This document shows, piece after piece, positions 60,579-64,000 of a DNA stretch of 64,000 nucleotides. Every line of letters begins with the position of its first letter. The stretch's first letter is position 1. Source of the stretch: JAZKHT01 sp040385245 (GTDB taxonomy: Bacteria > Pseudomonadota > Alphaproteobacteria > Rhodobacterales > Rhodobacteraceae); the NCBI GenBank assembly GCA_040385245.1, contig JAZKHT010000008.1:186001-250000 (forward strand), read 5' to 3'. The notes under the pieces are model-generated. The model was not told the DNA's origin and did no database searches. It saw nothing but the letters and a program-made list of their open reading frames with translations. The translations under genes and the position numbers were made by a program.

Positions 60579-60604
60579 ATTTTGACCTTGAAACAATTTT
60601 GACC
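60579..60604. repeat. Direct repeats in the divergent promoter
   Basis: ATTTTGACC occurs at 60579-60587 and 60596-60604, 17 bases apart, between the divergent kynureninase-like and kinase genes. The spacing, near one and a half helical turns, fits a dimeric regulator site or overlapping -35-like elements. No regulator gene is nearby. Confidence 0.5.
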
Positions 60605-60707
60605 GACCTCCCCCCGAATTTCCGCAGAAAATCCGGTCTGGTGCGGGCGGGCCTTTTCTTCTGCCTGCATCATCGTCACAACAGGCCATCCAAGCCGTGA
60701 TGCCCTT

Positions 60708-61736
60708 ATGACCGACAGCCCAGATGCCCTGCTGACTGTGCCGCCACCCGACCTGTCGGATGCCGCTTGTACCGCCCTTGCGCGCGACCACTTTGGTCTG
60801 ACCGGCAGCATCACGCGGCTGACGTCAGAACGGGATCTGAACCTGCGACTGACCGGCGCACAGGGTGATTTCGTCGTCAAGATCGCCAACGCCGCCGAAC
60901 CGCCCGCGCAGACCCGGTTCCAGAACCGCGCCCTGATCCATATCGCGCAGCGCAACCCCGCGCTTCCGGTGCCCCGTGTCATCACCGCACGCGATGGCGG
61001 GTCGCAGGTTGCCCTGCCGGGGGGCGAGACTTTGCGTGTGCTGTCGTGGCTGGACGGCGAACCCCTGCACCGCGCGCCACGCAGCGCGGCACAGCGGCGC
61101 GCGATGGGGGCCATGCTGGCCGGTCTGGCCGTCGCCTTGCAGGATTTCACCGACCCTGCCGCCGACCACGATCTGTTGTGGGACATCCGGCATGCACCCC
61201 GCCTGCGCGCGCTGTTGCCGCATGTGGCGGACGCGGGCCTGCGCGATCTGGCCGCGCGGGTGCTGGACCGGTTTGACGAAAGCGTGGTCCCGGTCTTGCC
61301 CGGTCTGCGCTGGCAGGTGGTGCATAACGATCTGAACCCGCACAATGTTCTGGTCGATGTCGCCAATCCCGACCGTGTGGCGGGGGTGCTGGATTTCGGT
61401 GACATGGTCCGCACGCCTCTGGTCTGCGACATAGGTGTTGCCGGGGCCTATCAGGTGGGCACTGACACGCCCCTTTTGGCGCTGGCCGATTTCACCGCAG
61501 GCTATCATGCGGTCAACCCGCTGACGGCGACTGAACTTGCGCTGATGTTCGATCTGGTCGCGGCCCGCATGGTGACGACCATCGCCATCACCTCGTGGCG
61601 GGCGGCGCGCTATCCGGGCAACGCCGCCTATATCCTGCGCAACTTTGCCGCCGCCCGTGACGGCCTGCGTGCCTTTGCAACCCTGTCCCCCGAAACCGCC
61701 CGCCGGACCCTGTTCCGCGCCTGCGGCATGGAGTGA
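60708..61736 (+). CDS. APH-fold small-molecule kinase
   Basis: A 342-residue kinase of the aminoglycoside phosphotransferase fold. DFVVKIAN holds the ATP-binding Lys, VVHNDLNPHNVLVD the catalytic loop, and GVLDFGDMVRTPL the metal Asp. Close relatives include hydroxylysine kinase. It sits three bases before a class III PLP enzyme that resembles phospho-lyases of phosphoethanolamine or phosphohydroxylysine. Phosphorylation of an amino alcohol followed by lyase action is a coherent pathway (inference). Antibiotic resistance is unlikely. Confidence 0.82.
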   Translation: MTDSPDALLTVPPPDLSDAACTALARDHFGLTGSITRLTSERDLNLRLTGAQGDFVVKIANAAEPPAQTRFQNRALIHIAQRNPALPVPRVITARDGGSQVALPGGETLRVLSWLDGEPLHRAPRSAAQRRAMGAMLAGLAVALQDFTDPAADHDLLWDIRHAPRLRALLPHVADAGLRDLAARVLDRFDESVVPVLPGLRWQVVHNDLNPHNVLVDVANPDRVAGVLDFGDMVRTPLVCDIGVAGAYQVGTDTPLLALADFTAGYHAVNPLTATELALMFDLVAARMVTTIAITSWRAARYPGNAAYILRNFAAARDGLRAFATLSPETARRTLFRACGME

Positions 61737-61739
61737 TCG

Positions 61740-63035
61740 ATGACCCGCGACGATACCATGGTGAATGCCTTTGTCCCCGGTGCGGCCAACCTGTCGCCCC
61801 AGGAAATGGCGATGATCGACCGCAGGCGGGGGCTGCTCGGGCCTGCCTACCGGCTGTTTTACCAGACACCGCTGCATGTGGTGCGCGGGCAGGGGGTCTG
61901 GCTGTATGACAAGGCGGGGGATGCCTATCTGGATGTTTACAACAACGTGGCCAGCGTCGGGCATTGCCACCCGCATGTGGTGGCGGCGATGGCGCAGGCT
62001 GCGGGCACACTTGCCACCCACACCCGCTATCTGCACGACGGCGTGCTGGACTACGCGGAACGCCTGCTGGCCACGTTTCCGGGCGAGTTGGGCCATGTGA
62101 TGTTCACCTGCACCGGGTCCGAGGCGAATGATCTGGCGATTCGCCTGACCCGTGCGCGGACGGGGGGCACCGGGTTCATCGTCACCGAAAACGCCTATCA
62201 CGGTGTCACGCTCGCGGTGGCCGAGATGTCGCCCTCGCTGGGCCGCAGCGTTGATCTGGGGGTGCATGTCCGCACCGTGCCGGCCCCGGCACCGGGGGTG
62301 GATTTCACCGCCGCCGTTCAGGTCGCAATCGCCGACTTGCAGCGCCACGGGGTCAAGCCTGCCGCCCTGATCGTCGATACGATCTTTTCCAGCGACGGCG
62401 TCTATGCCGACCCGCCCGGTTTCCTGACGGGGGCGGTGCGGGCGATCCGCGCGGCAGGCGGCCTGTTCATCGCCGACGAGGTGCAGCCCGGTTTCGGACG
62501 CCTTGGCGATACGATGTGGGGGTTTCAGCGGCACGGGGTGGTGCCCGACCTTGTGTCACTGGGCAAGCCGATGGGGAATGGCTATCCCGTGGCGGGGCTG
62601 GTGATGCGGCCCGATGTGGTGGCAGACTTTGGCGCAAAAGCGCGCTATTTCAACACCTTCGGCGGCAATGCCGTGGCCGCCGCAACCGCGATGGCGGTGT
62701 TGGAGGTGGTGCAGGGCGAAGGATTGCAGGACAACGCGCGCGGCGTGGGCCGTCTGTTCCGCAGCGGTCTTGACGATTTGGCATCCCGCCACCCGCATCT
62801 GGGCAGCATCCGCAGCGCCGGGTTGTTTCTGGGGGTGGATATCGTCACCGACGGCGCACCGGATGCAGAAAAGACCGGCCGCATCGTCAACGCCCTGCGC
62901 GAGGCGCGGGTGTTGATCAGCGCGACCGGGCCGCAGGGCCATGTGCTGAAGATCCGCCCGCCGCTGGTGTTCAGCGCGCAGAACGTCGATTTCTTCCTTG
63001 ACCGGTTCGACCGCGTGTTGCGCGCGACTGACTAG
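61740..63035 (+). CDS. Class III PLP enzyme, aminotransferase or phospho-lyase-like
   Basis: A 431-residue fold-type I PLP enzyme. MFTCTGSEANDLAIRL is the PLP phosphate region, NAYHGVTLAVAEMSPS follows, FIADEVQPGFGRLG holds the PLP Asp, and VSLGKPMGNGYPVAG the Schiff-base Lys276. Sequence features such as YDKAGDAYLDVYNNVASVGHCHP are shared with AGXT2-like phospho-lyases, which release phosphate and ammonia rather than transaminate. The start is three bases after the kinase stop, so the two are one unit. Confidence 0.87.
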   Translation: MTRDDTMVNAFVPGAANLSPQEMAMIDRRRGLLGPAYRLFYQTPLHVVRGQGVWLYDKAGDAYLDVYNNVASVGHCHPHVVAAMAQAAGTLATHTRYLHDGVLDYAERLLATFPGELGHVMFTCTGSEANDLAIRLTRARTGGTGFIVTENAYHGVTLAVAEMSPSLGRSVDLGVHVRTVPAPAPGVDFTAAVQVAIADLQRHGVKPAALIVDTIFSSDGVYADPPGFLTGAVRAIRAAGGLFIADEVQPGFGRLGDTMWGFQRHGVVPDLVSLGKPMGNGYPVAGLVMRPDVVADFGAKARYFNTFGGNAVAAATAMAVLEVVQGEGLQDNARGVGRLFRSGLDDLASRHPHLGSIRSAGLFLGVDIVTDGAPDAEKTGRIVNALREARVLISATGPQGHVLKIRPPLVFSAQNVDFFLDRFDRVLRATD

Positions 63036-63053
63036 GGCGGACTGTTTCGGATC

Positions 63054-63073
63054 GACCGCGCAGGACCGCGGTC
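63054..63073. terminator. Possible hairpin terminator after the PLP enzyme
   Basis: GACCGCG (63054-63060) pairs with CGCGGTC (63067-63073) around a six-base loop, 18 bases after the stop. No T-run follows, so its strength is doubtful. Confidence 0.45.
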
Positions 63074-63165
63074 GGTGCAAGTTGCCCTACATTCGGGCGT
63101 GACCGGACGGCAACCGCCATGTCTGGCGGCCGCCGAACGCAGGTCGCTGGATTTCCTGGGCGCGA

Positions 63166-63363
63166 TTATCTGGGCGCGCCGCCGTTGCTGCTGAGAGCGG
63201 CCGCGATGACCAGCAACAGCAATAGCGGAACCAGTATCCCTTGTGCCGAGGAACTGGTGGCCGCTTCGACCACTTCAGGCTCCATCACGGGTTCGGCCAT
63301 GCCGCCCGCGAAGGCCCCGGATGCCGTGACCGCAATCGTGGCGGCGAGAATGAGTTTTTTCAT
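63166..63363 (-). CDS. Small exported membrane peptide, tandem copy A
   Basis: A 65-residue protein with a signal peptide (MKKLILAATIAVTASGAFAGG), a short acidic segment (EPVMEPEVVEAATSSSAQG) and a C-terminal hydrophobic helix (ILVPLLLLLVIAAAL). It is about 80% alike to the copy at 63491-63688. Similar small proteins occur in Rhodobacteraceae and are sometimes mislabelled as ferrochelatase, but no catalytic domain fits in this length. Function is unknown. AAGGGAAAAAC precedes the ATG. Confidence 0.8.
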   Translation of the reverse strand: MKKLILAATIAVTASGAFAGGMAEPVMEPEVVEAATSSSAQGILVPLLLLLVIAAALSSNGGAPR

Positions 63364-63490
63364 GTTTTTCCCTTGTACCTCGGGCGCATCGCAATTGGGC
63401 GATTTCGCGCGATTTCAGTGTCTTGTGTTGCGTTCACCGCGTCCCGGCTGTGGCTGCTGCATGTCGCCGGGGCGCGTCTTTTGGCGGGCG

Positions 63491-63688
63491 TCAGCCGGGG
63501 TTGGTGCCGTTGCTGGATGTCGCCGCGACGATCAGCAGCAACAGCAGCAGCGGGACCAGTATCCCCTGCGCGGACGAGCTGGTGGCGGCCTCGACCACCT
63601 CGGGTTCCATCACCGGTTCGGCCAGACCGCCGGCAAAGGCGCCACTGGCCGTGGTGGCGATGACTGCGGCCAATAAAAGTCGTTTCAT
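63491..63688 (-). CDS. Small exported membrane peptide, tandem copy B
   Basis: A 65-residue paralogue of 63166-63363, in the same direction and 127 bases upstream of it. It begins with MKRLLLAAVIATTASGAFAGG, keeps EPVMEPEVVEAATSSSAQG without change, and ends ILVPLLLLLLIVAATSSNG. The ATG at 63688 gives exactly the same length as copy A; the frame to 63856 adds an unrelated N-terminus. The middle segment is identical while the ends vary, which suggests selection on that part or recent conversion. Confidence 0.8.
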   Translation of the reverse strand: MKRLLLAAVIATTASGAFAGGLAEPVMEPEVVEAATSSSAQGILVPLLLLLLIVAATSSNGTNPG

Positions 63689-63897
63689 CCTGTATCCCAT
63701 TGCTGTGCCGATCCGGCAGGCGCACCGGACGGGGACCGGGTGCCGACCTGCACGTCGACCCGGACCGTTGCGTTGCGAGGTTGGGGAACACTGGAAATCA
63801 ATACAAATTAACGTGTGCAGGATGCTGCACCGCAGACGGCCTGTCAAAGCTTTCATTAAGACTTTTCAGAGGCGTGGTGATTCAGAAACAGGGGCTT

Positions 63898-64000
63898 TCA
63901 GCGGCGGACCGACGGCGTCGCCGCCCCCAGTTCCGCCACAAGCCGCGCGGTTTCGGCGGCCTTCGGTTTGGACAGCCCTGCCAGCAGCAGATAGGCGACC
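63898..64000 (-). CDS. C-terminal end of an unidentified protein, cut by window edge
   Basis: The last 33 residues of a leftward gene that enters from the right edge, ending ...AYLLLAGLSKPKAAETARLVAEL...VRR and a TGA at 63898-63900. Codon use suits a real gene (Gly/Ala-rich, GC third positions), but nothing identifies the family. The 209 bases between this stop and copy B hold no gene. Confidence 0.55.
   Translation of the reverse strand, partial: VAYLLLAGLSKPKAAETARLVAELGAATPSVRR

Noticed and set aside
60708..61736. Aminoglycoside resistance kinase
   Set aside because: The APH fold is shared with metabolic kinases, and the directly linked PLP enzyme points to amino-acid metabolism.
1..64000. 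CRISPR arrays, insertion sequences, prophage
   Set aside because: No regularly spaced repeats, transposase, integrase or phage structural genes were seen.

Overview
The window looks like a chromosomal segment of an alphaproteobacterium of the Rhodobacteraceae (Rhodobacter/Roseobacter group). It is GC-rich with short gaps and many ATGA or TGATG gene overlaps. It carries a psd-pssA-pmtA phosphatidylcholine set, a bactofilin, Hint-domain and LuxI-type proteins, tripartite tricarboxylate (TTT) transporters, and a BciB-like FrhB-family protein behind PpsR/CrtJ-like repeats. No species is assigned.

Layout. 1-13.3 kb is a catabolic block: five MmgE/PrpD-family genes, a GntR/FCD regulator, an atypical short-chain dehydrogenase, a complete tctCBA transporter and a four-module rhodanese-like protein. 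An identical 13-bp GntR-type operator lies in both divergent promoter regions (3285-3297 and 5514-5526). 13.3-17.06 kb holds a second tctA-tctB pair, then a 5'-truncated tctC joined head to head to a dctB-like kinase that lacks both ends: a decayed locus, or an assembly join. 17.3-19.4 kb is psd-pssA-pmtA. 19.4-27.3 kb is a leftward seven-gene run: rfbF, epimerase, glycosyltransferase, rfbC, SAF-domain dehydrogenase, a ThDP enzyme and lhgO. 27.5-32 kb is a DUF2892 protein with an RND efflux pair behind an AT-rich dyad.

32.1-37.1 kb is a signalling island: receiver protein, Hpt protein, membrane histidine kinase, a small unknown protein, an acyl-homoserine-lactone synthase behind an unusually structured leader, and a receiver protein with a degenerate GGDEF-like output. 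No luxR is present. 37.4-42.3 kb holds three surface-glycan proteins, two of them fusions. 42.4-51 kb is mixed: a tiny lipoprotein, a YjdF-like membrane protein, bactofilin, the BciB-like gene, DUF1989, beta-CASP MBL, DUF5765, tgt and a Hint protein. 51-54.7 kb has lon, a tailed HU protein and two tRNA-Val genes. 54.7-59.3 kb is a YhaN/YhaO-type ATPase-nuclease pair. 59.4-63 kb has a kynureninase-like enzyme divergent from an APH kinase and class III PLP enzyme pair. The right end has two tandem small secreted or membrane peptides and a gene cut by the edge.

How they may work together (inference). GntR probably represses uptake (TctABC) and breakdown (PrpD enzymes, SDR) of an unidentified organic acid. 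The AHL synthase sits among phosphorelay parts rather than beside LuxR, with candidate RNA control of its translation. All calls come from reading the sequence; no searches were run.
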